Program-made: the position numbers and the translations under genes
Part shown: piece after piece, positions 1-9,289 of the stretch
Layout: each line of letters begins with the position of its first letter
Position numbering within the stretch: the stretch's first letter is position 1
Origin: a candidate division FCPU426 bacterium
GTDB taxonomy: Bacteria > Oederibacteriota > Muellerivitia > Muellerivitales > DAHXKG01
Direction of reading: 5' to 3'
Length of the DNA stretch: 64,000 bases
Assembly: GCA_027366525.1 (NCBI GenBank)
Contig: DAHXKG010000002.1
Location: 62,001-126,000, forward strand
The notes under the pieces: generated by a model
The model's input: only the letters and a program-made list of their open reading frames with translations
What the model was told of the DNA's origin: nothing
The model's database searches: none

Positions 1-1
1 C

Positions 2-640
2 GATTATGTATTCTCATCTTCATTTTATTTGATGACTCAAAGTTTAAGTAAAGATGTTTTGAAAATTCTATCTGATACCACAAACATAATTTGTAAAGGA
101 GAAATTTCAGAAATATTTCAAAGATTCAATACGGATTTAACGGAAAAAGAATATTTGGAGATTATTCAAGAAAAGACAGCTAGTTTGATGGCAGTTAGTT
201 GTCAAGCTGCAGCAATAATTTCAGGCGGTTCGCCTCAAATCGCAGAGGCTTTGTACCAGTTTGGATTGAATTTGGGAATTGCATTTCAAATCGTCGATGA
301 TCTATTGGATTTTTCGAGAGAAAAAGAGAAAGTTGGAAAACCAGTGATGAATGATTTGAAAGAAGGAAAATTAACTTTGCCGATGATCCATTGCTTAAAT
401 AATTCAACTAAGTCCGAACGGTCGCGATTAAAAAAAATTATTTTAAAAAAAATAAAAAATAAAGAAGATTTAAAATTTGTACTACGACTAGTCGAAAAGC
501 AGCAATCTATTTTGTATTCACGAAAATGTGCGCGTGATTTTGTAACCCAAGCTCAATCTGGTCTTCTACAACTTAATGCGAATTTTAAGCAAACCGAGCT
601 TTTTCATTTGTCGGATTTTCTTATTGGAAGAGACTTTTAA
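2..640 (+). CDS. Polyprenyl diphosphate synthase, C-terminal part (5' end outside window)
   Basis: Trans-prenyltransferase of the IspA/IspB/HepT family, which builds the isoprenoid side chain of quinones or the lipid carrier from isopentenyl diphosphate. The frame is open from base 2 and reads DYVFSSSF before the first possible start, matching the family's conserved GDYL region just after the first Asp-rich motif. The beginning is therefore missing and the TTG/ATG codons at 29 and 32 are internal. The second Asp-rich motif (FQIVDDLLDF) and the following KPVMNDLKEGKLTLP segment are present. It lies 125 bases upstream of nuoA, so a role in the menaquinone or ubiquinone tail is plausible, but chain length cannot be read from this part. 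Confidence 0.9.
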   Translation, partial: DYVFSSSFYLMTQSLSKDVLKILSDTTNIICKGEISEIFQRFNTDLTEKEYLEIIQEKTASLMAVSCQAAAIISGGSPQIAEALYQFGLNLGIAFQIVDDLLDFSREKEKVGKPVMNDLKEGKLTLPMIHCLNNSTKSERSRLKKIILKKIKNKEDLKFVLRLVEKQQSILYSRKCARDFVTQAQSGLLQLNANFKQTELFHLSDFLIGRDF

Positions 641-765
641 GTTTATGCTGTTGTAGTGATCTTGATCATAGAGCAATAAACAGATAAATCATATACTTGA
701 AACTTGATTTACTTTTATGATTTAATATAGGTATCTTTTCGAATGCAAAGTATTAGGAGTCAAAG

Positions 766-1140
766 ATGCTATTTAAATATGGTTACGTGCTTGCCTTTTT
801 GGTAGCGGGTGTTTTTTTTATTTTATTTGCATTTTTAACTAATTGGATCATCAGCCCAAATGGATTACTAGGTCAAAAATTTCATGAAAATCGATCCGTG
901 GATACTTATGAGTGTGGCGTGGACACGATCGGCACGGCTTGGGTTCGATTTAATGTTAGTTTTTATCTTTATGCGCTTTTGTTTGTGTTATTTGATGTTG
1001 AAACTGTTTTTTTATATCCATGGGCAGTTTCATTTAGAAAACTAGGTTTAGTAGGTTTTTCAGAAATGATTGTTTTTATTGGCATACTACTGGTGGGATT
1101 AGCATATGCTTGGAAAAAGGGAGTTCTTAAATGGGAATGA
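766..1140 (+). CDS. nuoA: NADH-quinone oxidoreductase subunit A
   Basis: Small membrane subunit of respiratory complex I, 124 residues with three predicted transmembrane helices. It sits at the junction of the membrane arm and the quinone module. The conserved loop between helices 1 and 2 contains [12 protein letters not shown], with the Cys typical of NuoA/ND3, and [12 protein letters not shown] follows. The ATG is preceded by AGGAG at about 753-757. It is the first gene of an 11-gene nuo operon, and its 3' end overlaps nuoB. Confidence 0.97.
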   Translation: MLFKYGYVLAFLVAGVFFILFAFLTNWIISPNGLLGQKFHENRSVDTYECGVDTIGTAWVRFNVSFYLYALLFVLFDVETVFLYPWAVSFRKLGLVGFSEMIVFIGILLVGLAYAWKKGVLKWE

Positions 1141-1667
1141 AAAGTTTAAACGAAAAAGAAATTAATGCAATGCAGCGAGAGAGTAAGATATCAAGTCTTT
1201 GGACTATTGAAAAAGCTGTTGAATATATTTTTAAGTGGGCAAGAAAAAACTCGTTATGGCCGTTACAGTTTGGAACCGCTTGCTGTGCACTTGAAATGAT
1301 GGCCACGGCAGGTGGTCGATATGATATGGCGAGATTTGGGGCTGAAGTTTTCCGCCCATCTCCACGTCAAGCTGACTTGTTAATTGCAGCAGGAACGATT
1401 ACCGAAAAAATGGGATATGCTTTAAAAAGACTTTATGAACAAATGCCTAAGCCAAGTTGGGTTATTGCGATGGGAAGTTGTACAATTGCAGGCGGACCGT
1501 ATTATTATGATTCTTATACAGTAGTTAAAGGAATTGATTCATTTATTCCAGTTGACGTTTATGTTCCAGGGTGTCCACCGCGGCCAGAATCTTTATTATA
1601 TGGTTTAATGGCGATTCAAAAGAAAATTGAAGATGAGCCTATTTTTTATCGTCGGAAAATTAGCTAA
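1131..1667 (+). CDS. nuoB: NADH-quinone oxidoreductase subunit B (cluster N2 subunit)
   Basis: Peripheral-arm subunit that holds the terminal 4Fe-4S cluster N2, which passes electrons to quinone. It has 178 residues. The cluster ligands are visible: the tandem Cys pair in [11 protein letters not shown], Cys in MGSCTIAGG and Cys in VPGCPPRPE. The start at 1131 overlaps the end of nuoA by 10 bases and is preceded by AAAAAGGGA. A second ATG at 1137, forming ATGA with the nuoA stop, is an equally possible start. Translation is probably coupled to nuoA. Confidence 0.97.
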   Translation: MGMKSLNEKEINAMQRESKISSLWTIEKAVEYIFKWARKNSLWPLQFGTACCALEMMATAGGRYDMARFGAEVFRPSPRQADLLIAAGTITEKMGYALKRLYEQMPKPSWVIAMGSCTIAGGPYYYDSYTVVKGIDSFIPVDVYVPGCPPRPESLLYGLMAIQKKIEDEPIFYRRKIS

Positions 1668-1685
1668 AGTAACAGGGGCCTAACA

Positions 1686-2159
1686 TTGAATTGTGAAGAT
1701 TTAAAGAATAAGTTAGAAATGGATTTTAAAGAACAAGTTCATTCACTGAACATTACACCACAAAAAGAAGTAATTTTAACGGCACGTGATGAAAACTATT
1801 TAGATATTTGTCAATCCTTGTTTTCTAAACCTGAATATGATTTCAAGCACTTATCATGTTTGACAGCGGTTGATTATATAAAAGAAAACAAAATCACTGT
1901 TGTGTGTCATTTATGGTCCTATAGTCAAAAATGCCAATTAACAGTAAAACTTGAAACCAATCGTGAACAACCGCGGGTTCCTACGGTCGAAAAGATTTGG
2001 AAAAGTGCCAATTGGTTTGAACGAGAAGTTTTTGACCTTTATGGAGTGATATTTGAGGGACACTCGGATTTAAGAAGAATTATGATGCCAGATGATTATA
2101 AAAAATTTCCACTACGAAAGGATTTTGCTGATGACGGATTTATTGTTAAGCCAAATTGA
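1686..2159 (+). CDS. nuoC: NADH-quinone oxidoreductase subunit C
   Basis: Peripheral-arm 30-kDa-type subunit of complex I, 157 residues. The family signature is at the C terminus: REVFDLYGVIFEGHSDLRRI followed by the PLRKDF segment. The start is TTG at 1686, with AGGGGCC about 8-10 bases upstream; no in-frame ATG fits better. nuoC and nuoD are separate genes here, not fused as in E. coli, and overlap by 29 bases. Confidence 0.95.
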   Translation: MNCEDLKNKLEMDFKEQVHSLNITPQKEVILTARDENYLDICQSLFSKPEYDFKHLSCLTAVDYIKENKITVVCHLWSYSQKCQLTVKLETNREQPRVPTVEKIWKSANWFEREVFDLYGVIFEGHSDLRRIMMPDDYKKFPLRKDFADDGFIVKPN

Positions 2160-3276
2160 TATAAATTCGAATTCTCTAACGGAAACGGATGAATATATTG
2201 TCAATTTGGGTCCTCAACATCCGGCGACACACGGTGTATTGCGATTAGTAGTCAAGCTTGATGGAGAAGTGGTGAAAGAAACAATGCCGGTATTGGGCTA
2301 TTTACATCGGTCAATTGAAAAAATATGTGAAAATAGAACTTATCCCCAATGTATTACGTATACAGATCGCGTTGATTATGCATCAGCAATGAGTGCAAAT
2401 TTAGCCTATGCGATGGCGGCTGAAAAATTATTAAATATTGAAATTCCGCCGCGGGCTCAATGGCTTCGAATGATTTTTGTTGAATTGCAGAGAATTGCCA
2501 GTCATCTTCTTTGGCTTGGAGCATTTGCGGGAGATCTTGGGGCGTTTACTCCGTTTTTATATGGATTAAGAGAGAGAGAACGAGTTCTTGATTTATTTGA
2601 AATGACATGTGGACAACGCTTAACGTATAACTATATACGTATTGGTGGAGTCATGATTGATGTTTTACCTGAATTCGTGGAAAAATGTCGTTTGTTTTTA
2701 GATTACTTTTTTAAAAAAGTTGATGAATATGAGGAATTGCTTACTTATAATCCAATTTTTTTGGAAAGAACTAAAGGCGTTGGATTTATTACCCCTGAAG
2801 AAGCCATCAATTGGGGGCTTGCAGGACCTTCTTTACGCGGATCAGGTGTTTCTTGCGATATTCGGAAGCAACAACCATATCTATTTTATGATCAAATAGA
2901 TTTTAAAGAAGAAATTTCATATGGTGGAGATTGTTGGAGTCGGTATAAAGTTCGAATGAATGAGATGCGTCAATGTGTTTCAATTATTCGTCAATGTTTA
3001 GACCATATGGGACCTGGGGCAGTAGAAGCCAAGCTACCACCAGTATTAAAAGGGCCGAATGGGCAAGAAGCTTACTCTCGTATTGAGTCTTCTCGTGGTG
3101 AAATGGGGGTTTATTTAGTTGGAAATGGCACACCCAAGCCATGGAAATGTAAATTTCGTTGTGCGTCTTTTAATAACCTTTCGGTAATTGACAAGTTGAC
3201 GCGTGGATGGAAAGTCGCAGATATTATGGCTGTTTTAGGCAGTTTAGATATTATTATACCAGAAGTTGATCGCTAA
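2131..3276 (+). CDS. nuoD: NADH-quinone oxidoreductase subunit D (49-kDa subunit)
   Basis: Peripheral-arm subunit that forms the quinone-binding pocket with NuoB, 381 residues. Typical motifs are NLGPQHPATHGVLR near the N terminus, GYLHRSIEKICENRTY, and the C-terminal end IIIPEVDR. The frame opens further upstream at 2092, but the ATG at 2131 is preceded by GAAAGGA with 8-9 bases spacing and gives the usual family N terminus. It therefore overlaps nuoC by 29 bases, indicating translational coupling. Confidence 0.96.
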   Translation: MTDLLLSQIDINSNSLTETDEYIVNLGPQHPATHGVLRLVVKLDGEVVKETMPVLGYLHRSIEKICENRTYPQCITYTDRVDYASAMSANLAYAMAAEKLLNIEIPPRAQWLRMIFVELQRIASHLLWLGAFAGDLGAFTPFLYGLRERERVLDLFEMTCGQRLTYNYIRIGGVMIDVLPEFVEKCRLFLDYFFKKVDEYEELLTYNPIFLERTKGVGFITPEEAINWGLAGPSLRGSGVSCDIRKQQPYLFYDQIDFKEEISYGGDCWSRYKVRMNEMRQCVSIIRQCLDHMGPGAVEAKLPPVLKGPNGQEAYSRIESSRGEMGVYLVGNGTPKPWKCKFRCASFNNLSVIDKLTRGWKVADIMAVLGSLDIIIPEVDR

Positions 3277-3306
3277 TATACTAAATCTAAATGATTAAGG
3301 ATCATT

Positions 3307-4374
3307 ATGTCAGGTAGTTTGAAATTATTAAAGTTGATCAATGTAATACTTGAACATGTTTATAAATTTTTAGGTTTAACAAACCCAATCCCTGAGGTCA
3401 TAAATGCATTCATAACTGCCGCCATTTCATTTGCGGTAATTTCTGTTTTTGTCATGTTTTTAGTTTGGATGGAGAGAAAAGTTTCAGCACATATGCAAAG
3501 TCGGATTGGGCCCAATCGAGTAGGTCCATTTGGATTGCTTCAAACCTTGGCCGATGCAATTAAGTTAACAACTAAAGAAAATATGGAACCGCAAAAGCGT
3601 GATAAAATTCCATACTTTATAGCCCCAATAATAGCATTTGTTGCAACATTCATGGGCGTTGTTGTAATTCCCTTAGATAAAGGTGTCACAATTCAGAATC
3701 TAAATATTGGAGTTCTATATATTATCGCAATTACGAGTTTTACGGTAATCGGGATTTTAACGGCTGGCTGGAGTTCTAATAATAAATTCTCATTAATTGG
3801 TGGGTTTCGATCAGCAGCACAAATTATTAGTTATGAAATTCCATTAGTTCTTTCTTTAGTCCCGGTGATTATGATTACTGGAACATTGGATCTTCAAAAA
3901 ATTGTTGAATACCAGGCACATGCGGGCTATTGGTTTGTGGGACCGCAAATTATTGGATTTTTGGTTTTTCTCACCGCGTCAACAGCCGAATCGAATCGGG
4001 CACCTTTTGATATTCCCGAAGCCGAATCAGAATTAACTGGAGGGTTTCATACAGAATATTCTGGAATAAAATTTGCTATGTTTTTTTTGGGAGAATATAT
4101 TTCCATTATAATTGGTTCCTCTGTAGCAGTATCGGTTTTTTTAGGTGGATGGATAGCTCCAGCCTTTATGAATTTTTTACCTGTTCCAGGCTTTTTTTGG
4201 TTTGTGATTAAGGTTCTTTTGGTAATTTATTTAATTATGGCCTTCCGATGGACCTTCCCAAGATTACGCGTGGATCAATTGATGGATTTTGGATGGAAAA
4301 TTTTAATTCCGATTGCTATCTTGAATATTTTTTTAACTGGACTTTGGATTTTATGGTTTTCTAAAGGAGTGTAA
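3307..4374 (+). CDS. nuoH: NADH-quinone oxidoreductase subunit H
   Basis: Membrane-arm subunit at the base of the peripheral arm, contributing to the quinone chamber. It has 355 residues and about eight transmembrane helices. The ERKVSAHMQSRIGPNRVGP loop and the acidic loop ESNRAPFDIPEAESELTGGF are both intact; these are the most conserved parts of the family. AAGGAT precedes the ATG. Its stop codon abuts the nuoI ATG with no gap. Confidence 0.97.
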   Translation: MSGSLKLLKLINVILEHVYKFLGLTNPIPEVINAFITAAISFAVISVFVMFLVWMERKVSAHMQSRIGPNRVGPFGLLQTLADAIKLTTKENMEPQKRDKIPYFIAPIIAFVATFMGVVVIPLDKGVTIQNLNIGVLYIIAITSFTVIGILTAGWSSNNKFSLIGGFRSAAQIISYEIPLVLSLVPVIMITGTLDLQKIVEYQAHAGYWFVGPQIIGFLVFLTASTAESNRAPFDIPEAESELTGGFHTEYSGIKFAMFFLGEYISIIIGSSVAVSVFLGGWIAPAFMNFLPVPGFFWFVIKVLLVIYLIMAFRWTFPRLRVDQLMDFGWKILIPIAILNIFLTGLWILWFSKGV

Positions 4375-4875
4375 ATGAAAAAAATAGTCACTTATTTTAA
4401 AGATATTATTGTTGGTTTGGTAAATCTAATTTTAGGTATGTCGGTAACCATTAAATATTTTTTTAAAAAAACCAATACCCAGCAATATCCAGAAGAGAAA
4501 TTACCATTACCAGATAGAAGTCGAAGTTTAATTAAATTAATTTATGATCAAGAAAAAGAGGAGTTTAATTGTGTGGCATGCATGATGTGCCAAAAAGCAT
4601 GTCCCAATAATTGCATTAAACTCGAAGGTGCACGTATGCCGGATGGAAAACGAAAAATGATTAATTTTAAGTTAGACTTTTCTACGTGCATTTTTTGCGG
4701 GTACTGTGTAGAAGCCTGTGGGTTTGATGCTTTGACTTTCATCCCTGAGGATTATGAGAATTCTGTCTATCAGCGTGGAAGTTTGTTACATGATGAACAT
4801 GCTTTAAAATGGGTTAGGCCAACCGTGGCTTCAAATCCTCCAAGAGAGCTGAACCAATCAACACAGGTAATTTAA
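4375..4875 (+). CDS. nuoI: NADH-quinone oxidoreductase subunit I (2x 4Fe-4S)
   Basis: Ferredoxin-like peripheral-arm subunit carrying clusters N6a and N6b, 166 residues. Two ferredoxin motifs are seen, CVACMMCQKACP and CIFCGYCVEACG. The last Cys of the second is followed by Gly-Phe rather than the more common Pro. No NuoE, F or G is encoded nearby, so this subunit may be the electron entry side of the complex, receiving electrons from an unknown donor (inference). Confidence 0.95.
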   Translation: MKKIVTYFKDIIVGLVNLILGMSVTIKYFFKKTNTQQYPEEKLPLPDRSRSLIKLIYDQEKEEFNCVACMMCQKACPNNCIKLEGARMPDGKRKMINFKLDFSTCIFCGYCVEACGFDALTFIPEDYENSVYQRGSLLHDEHALKWVRPTVASNPPRELNQSTQVI

Positions 4876-4894
4876 CGTAAGGACTAAAATTATT

Positions 4895-5461
4895 ATGGAA
4901 CAATTTGTTTTTTGGTGTATCGCTATTTTCATTGTACTGAGTGCTTTTTTCGCGATGATTATGAAAAATATTTTTCATTGTGCTCTTTTATTAGCGGCGG
5001 CGCTATTTGGTGTTGCGGGTATATTTGTTTACTTGGGAGCGGAATTTTTAGCGCTCGTACAAGTTTTAATTTATGTTGGAGCGATAACGATTTTGATTAT
5101 TTTTGGAATTATGTTAACCCATAAAATGATGGATTCAAAAATCATCGTTATGAATAAACAAGTGGTCATGAGTGCAGTTATTACCGGGGTATTGGGCACA
5201 TTAATTATTTTAACAATTTACTCAACAGCTCATTGGATTTTACCTGCTTTGAAAAATTCAGAAAGCGGTTATTTAACACATTCGATTACCACCGCGTCCG
5301 TAACAAAAAATAAAAAGGTGGTAACGGATGTTTATACTCTGGGACCAGCCTTAATTAATCCAAAGAAGGGATTTGCTTTTGCATTTGAATTGGTTTCTAT
5401 TCTTTTGCTTTCAGTATTAATAGGGGCAACTGTTATTGCCCGAAAGGATCAAGAAGGATGA
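4895..5461 (+). CDS. nuoJ: NADH-quinone oxidoreductase subunit J
   Basis: Membrane-arm subunit, 188 residues, about five transmembrane helices. The conserved helix-3 region ALVQVLIYVGAITILIIFGIML is present. A polar stretch at about residues 125-155 separates helices 4 and 5. AAGGA lies about 10 bases before the ATG. The stop overlaps the nuoK start as ATGA. Confidence 0.95.
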   Translation: MEQFVFWCIAIFIVLSAFFAMIMKNIFHCALLLAAALFGVAGIFVYLGAEFLALVQVLIYVGAITILIIFGIMLTHKMMDSKIIVMNKQVVMSAVITGVLGTLIILTIYSTAHWILPALKNSESGYLTHSITTASVTKNKKVVTDVYTLGPALINPKKGFAFAFELVSILLLSVLIGATVIARKDQEG

Positions 5462-5766
5462 TACCAGTTCAGGATTTTTTATATTTAGCAGGATTGATTT
5501 TTTCGATAGGCGTTTTTGGGGTTCTATCTCGAAGAAATGCTATTTCGGTTCTAATGGGAATTGAACTTATGCTAAATGCAGTTAACATAAATCTTTTAGC
5601 TTTTGCAAAATTTTGGGGTTGGACCACTCTTAATGGACCTGTATTTGTCGTCTTTATCATAACCATTGCTGCAGGAGAAGCTGCTGTTGCTCTGGCCATC
5701 TTTATTTCCATTTATAGAAAATTCAAAGATATAAATGTTGATGAAATTAAATATTTAAATCACTAA
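5458..5766 (+). CDS. nuoK: NADH-quinone oxidoreductase subunit K
   Basis: Small membrane-arm subunit of the MrpC/NuoK type, 102 residues with three helices. The buried helix-2 Glu of the proton path is seen in LMGIELMLNAVNIN, and the second conserved Glu in AAGEAAVALAI. AAGGATG at the end of nuoJ supplies both the ribosome binding site and the start; the ATGA overlap with the nuoJ stop implies translational coupling. Confidence 0.96.
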   Translation: MIPVQDFLYLAGLIFSIGVFGVLSRRNAISVLMGIELMLNAVNINLLAFAKFWGWTTLNGPVFVVFIITIAAGEAAVALAIFISIYRKFKDINVDEIKYLNH

Positions 5767-5789
5767 TTCTTTCTCCATAGGGGGCGTGA

Positions 5790-7679
5790 ATGTTTTCAAT
5801 AGCATGGTGGATTCCTTTATTGCCAATTTTGAGTTTTATAACAATTGTGCTATTTACCAAAAAATCCAAGTTAATTTCTTCAGGTATTTCTATTTTAGTA
5901 ATGCTGACTTGTTTTATTTTTTCAATAATGATTTTTATTCGGTTTTTATCTCTCCCATTGAGCGCGCGTCCAATTAATTTTTCAGTGCCGTGGATGATTA
6001 TTTCATCGTTGCATCTTAATATAGGGATTTTAATTGATCCATTGAGTATTAATATGATTGTGTTGGTAACATTTATTTCTCTTTTAGTCCAAATATATTC
6101 ATTAGGGTATATGAAAAATGATCCACGATTTTCAGTTTATTTTTCATATCTATCGCTTTTTACAGCTTCAATGCTTGGCTTAGTACTCTCAAATAATTAT
6201 TTACAATTATTTATCTTCTGGGAATTGGTGGGATTATGTTCATATTTATTAATTGGGTTTTGGTATTTTAAACCCTCGGCTGCAACAGCTTGCAAAAAAG
6301 CATTTGTAGTGAATCGAATAGGTGATTTTGGATTTTTAATGGGAATTATTACTCTGGGATTAACGTTTCATGCATTTGATTTTCAAGCGGTTCATCAAAA
6401 AATAGCACTTGGACTAAATAATGGAGTTGGTTCCACAGCAGCCATTACATTAATTGCACTTTTGCTATTTTGTGGGGCGGTTGGAAAAAGTGCTCAATTT
6501 CCGTTACATGTTTGGCTTCCTGATGCGATGGAAGGTCCAACACCTATTTCTGCATTAATTCATGCAGCTACTATGGTGGCAGCTGGTGTCTTCATGATTG
6601 CTCGAACCTATCAAGTGTTTTCAGCGAGCACGGTGGCCATGACCACCGTCGCATATGTTGGTGGATTTACAGCCATTTTTGCAGCCACGATTGCATTGAC
6701 GCAAGATGATATTAAGCGAATTTTAGCTTATTCAACATTATCGCAACTGGGATATATGGTATTGGCTTTGGGAGTAGGTGGGTATACGGCAGGAATGTTT
6801 CATTTAACCTCACATGCATTTTTTAAAGCCCTATTATTTCTTGGTGCCGGAAGTGTTATCCATTCAATGGAAACAAACGATATTTGGAAAATGGGTGGGT
6901 TATTAAAAAAAATGAAAGTTACAGGTATTACTTTTTTAATAGCGGCATTATCAATTTCAGGAATACCACCCTTTTCGGGTTTCTGGTCTAAGGATGAGAT
7001 TTTTGACGCAATTCAATCAAGCCATGTTCAAGGGCATCAAATTTTATTGGGAATTGCCATTTTTACAGCATTTTTAACATCCTTGTATATGTTTCGATTA
7101 TTTTTTGTTGTTTTTTTGGGGAATGGACATCATGAAGAGGATTCTCATGAAAATCATGCAATTCATGAATCACCCTGGACCATGTTGGTGCCTATGATCA
7201 TACTTGCCTTTATGTCAATATTTTTTGGAATGATTAATGCACCACATTTAGGGTTGTATTCTAAATTTATTTATTATGGATCCCATCCTCAAAAAGCTCC
7301 ATTTAGCATTAAAATGGTTTTGATTTCATCTCTGGTGGCGACTTCGGGAATTATATTGGCCTCATTGTTTTACTGGCAAAAAGTTTTCTCAGCTAAAGCA
7401 GTTGCAAATGCCATTTCACCAATCTATACATTATTAAAAAATAAATATTATATTGATGAGTTCTATTCATTCTTGGCAAAATATTTCGTATTTGGTTTAG
7501 CGGCTCTCTGTGCTTGGTTTGATAAATATGTGGTAGATGGTGGGATGGTAGATGGAAGTGGCAAGCTGATTTGTGCATTTGGAAGAGGTCTTCGAAAAAT
7601 TGAAACAGGGAAAATCCAAAATTATGCGTTAGTTATTTTTGGAGCCATTGCAGTTATTTATTTAATAATGAGCTTTTAA
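5790..7679 (+). CDS. nuoL: NADH-quinone oxidoreductase subunit L (antiporter-like)
   Basis: Distal proton-pumping subunit, 629 residues. The Mrp-antiporter core holds ELVGLCSYLLIGFWY, with the key Glu, KSAQFPLHVWLPDAMEGPTP and DDIKRILAYSTLSQLGYM. The C-terminal hydrophobic part corresponds to the long lateral helix region of NuoL. AGGGGGC precedes the ATG. His-rich residues at about 446-455 lie in a loop and are common in NuoL. Confidence 0.96.
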   Translation: MFSIAWWIPLLPILSFITIVLFTKKSKLISSGISILVMLTCFIFSIMIFIRFLSLPLSARPINFSVPWMIISSLHLNIGILIDPLSINMIVLVTFISLLVQIYSLGYMKNDPRFSVYFSYLSLFTASMLGLVLSNNYLQLFIFWELVGLCSYLLIGFWYFKPSAATACKKAFVVNRIGDFGFLMGIITLGLTFHAFDFQAVHQKIALGLNNGVGSTAAITLIALLLFCGAVGKSAQFPLHVWLPDAMEGPTPISALIHAATMVAAGVFMIARTYQVFSASTVAMTTVAYVGGFTAIFAATIALTQDDIKRILAYSTLSQLGYMVLALGVGGYTAGMFHLTSHAFFKALLFLGAGSVIHSMETNDIWKMGGLLKKMKVTGITFLIAALSISGIPPFSGFWSKDEIFDAIQSSHVQGHQILLGIAIFTAFLTSLYMFRLFFVVFLGNGHHEEDSHENHAIHESPWTMLVPMIILAFMSIFFGMINAPHLGLYSKFIYYGSHPQKAPFSIKMVLISSLVATSGIILASLFYWQKVFSAKAVANAISPIYTLLKNKYYIDEFYSFLAKYFVFGLAALCAWFDKYVVDGGMVDGSGKLICAFGRGLRKIETGKIQNYALVIFGAIAVIYLIMSF

Positions 7680-7714
7680 ATTAAGTGCATTTTAAAATTA
7701 CTTTGGAGGATTAG

Positions 7715-9289
7715 ATGTTAGCAATTATTTTAACGATTCTTTTGTCTTTTATGTCCTCATACACCGTCCTCTCACGATGCATTGATTCTACAGGAACATT
7801 TCCAATATTAAGTTGGTTTATAATTATTCCATTTCTATCATCGTTGTTAGTGCTTGTTTTTGAAGAAAAATTTTCAAAATGGATTACGTTGATATTTGCA
7901 TCCATCGAATTGAGCGTGGCGATTGTTATTTTTCAAGCGTATGATCGCTTAAAGGGGGGATTCCAATTTGTTCAAGATATTCCTTGGTTAAAGAATTTTG
8001 GAATTCATTATCTTCTAGGAGTGGATGGCATCAGTGTCATGATGGTTATTCTTACATCATGTGTATATTTCTCAGGAGCCTTGGTTTCTTGGTCAATTCA
8101 AAATCGTATCAAAGAATATTTTGTGTTGTTTTCCTTACTTGTTGCAGGAGTGGCAGGGGCGTATGTGAGCTTGGATTTATTCTTTTTTTTCCTGTTTTAT
8201 GAATTTGCAGTTTTGCCAATGTATCTATTGGTAGGAATTTGGGGTTCAGGGAAAAAAGAATATGCAGCAATGAAACTAACATTATTATTACTGTTTGGCT
8301 CCGCATTTATGTTAGTTGGATTTTTAGCTATGTATTTTGGCTCGCATGTTCATTCATTCGATATTAGAGTACTTAGTCAAATTTCGCAGACTGCTTTTTC
8401 ACCAAAATTTCAAAATATTTGGTTTCCAATTCTCTTCTTGGGATTTGGAGTAATTTCGGCAATATTTCCGTTTCATACGTGGTCGCCAGATGGATATGGG
8501 TCCGCTCCCACCGCTGCTTCAATGCTTCATGCAGGTGTTTTAAAAACTTTAGGAGGATATAGCATCTTACGCGTTGCGGTAGCATGTATGCCGGAGGGAG
8601 CCAAACATTGGTTGCCTTGGTTGGCCATTTTAACTGTGATTAACATGATCTATGCGTCATTAGCGGCTATGAAACAAACTGATTTAAAATATGTGGCAGC
8701 GTATTCATCAGTCGCTCATTGTGGATATGTACTGTTTGGAATTTGCACATTACAAATATATGGATTAGATGGTGCTGTCATACAAATGTTTTCGCATGGC
8801 ATTGTTGCTGCATTGACATTTGCATCGATCGGTGTAATTTACGGACGTGCTCATACGCGAGAACTAAATAAATTAGGTGGACTTGCTGCAGTTTTACCAA
8901 TTATTGGAGGAATTTTTTTAGCTGGGAGTATGGCTAATCTAGGCTTACCTGGATTAAGTGGTTTTGTAGGCGAATTTTTGATTTTTCTAGGTGCGTTTAA
9001 GAGTGGGTTCCATGGTGGGTTTTCGATTTTTGAAATATTAGCTCCACTTGGACTTTTGGCAATTATATTAACTGCGATTTATGTTCTTCGAATTGTACAA
9101 ATTGTGTTATTTGGACCCGTAAAAGATGATCATTTTCATGAAATTAAAGATGGAAGTTTTGTAGAAATTCTTCCTCTCATGTTCCTTTTAATCGTAAGTT
9201 TAATTATTGGTGTTTATCCCAAGCCATTTATTGATTTAGTGAATGGACCAGTTTCTACATTGATTTCGCATGTGGGAGGGATTAATTGA
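7715..9289 (+). CDS. nuoM: NADH-quinone oxidoreductase subunit M (antiporter-like)
   Basis: Second antiporter-like proton-pumping subunit, 524 residues. Core motifs are FLFYEFAVLPMYLLVGIWG, with the conserved Glu, AIFPFHTWSPDGYGSAPTA, and DLKYVAAYSSVAHCGYVLFG. GGAGGA lies just ahead of the ATG. The 3' end overlaps nuoN as TTGA. Confidence 0.96.
   Translation: MLAIILTILLSFMSSYTVLSRCIDSTGTFPILSWFIIIPFLSSLLVLVFEEKFSKWITLIFASIELSVAIVIFQAYDRLKGGFQFVQDIPWLKNFGIHYLLGVDGISVMMVILTSCVYFSGALVSWSIQNRIKEYFVLFSLLVAGVAGAYVSLDLFFFFLFYEFAVLPMYLLVGIWGSGKKEYAAMKLTLLLLFGSAFMLVGFLAMYFGSHVHSFDIRVLSQISQTAFSPKFQNIWFPILFLGFGVISAIFPFHTWSPDGYGSAPTAASMLHAGVLKTLGGYSILRVAVACMPEGAKHWLPWLAILTVINMIYASLAAMKQTDLKYVAAYSSVAHCGYVLFGICTLQIYGLDGAVIQMFSHGIVAALTFASIGVIYGRAHTRELNKLGGLAAVLPIIGGIFLAGSMANLGLPGLSGFVGEFLIFLGAFKSGFHGGFSIFEILAPLGLLAIILTAIYVLRIVQIVLFGPVKDDHFHEIKDGSFVEILPLMFLLIVSLIIGVYPKPFIDLVNGPVSTLISHVGGIN

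Noticed and set aside
641-765. FNR-like or other operator ahead of nuoA (TGATC-TT-GATCA)
   Set aside because: The palindrome does not match TTGAT-N4-ATCAA and is not placed against a convincing promoter; left unassigned.
5786-5977. Alternative frames within nuo genes (for example inside the start of nuoL)
   Set aside because: They overlap fully with genes showing strong family motifs and have no independent ribosome site or family resemblance.
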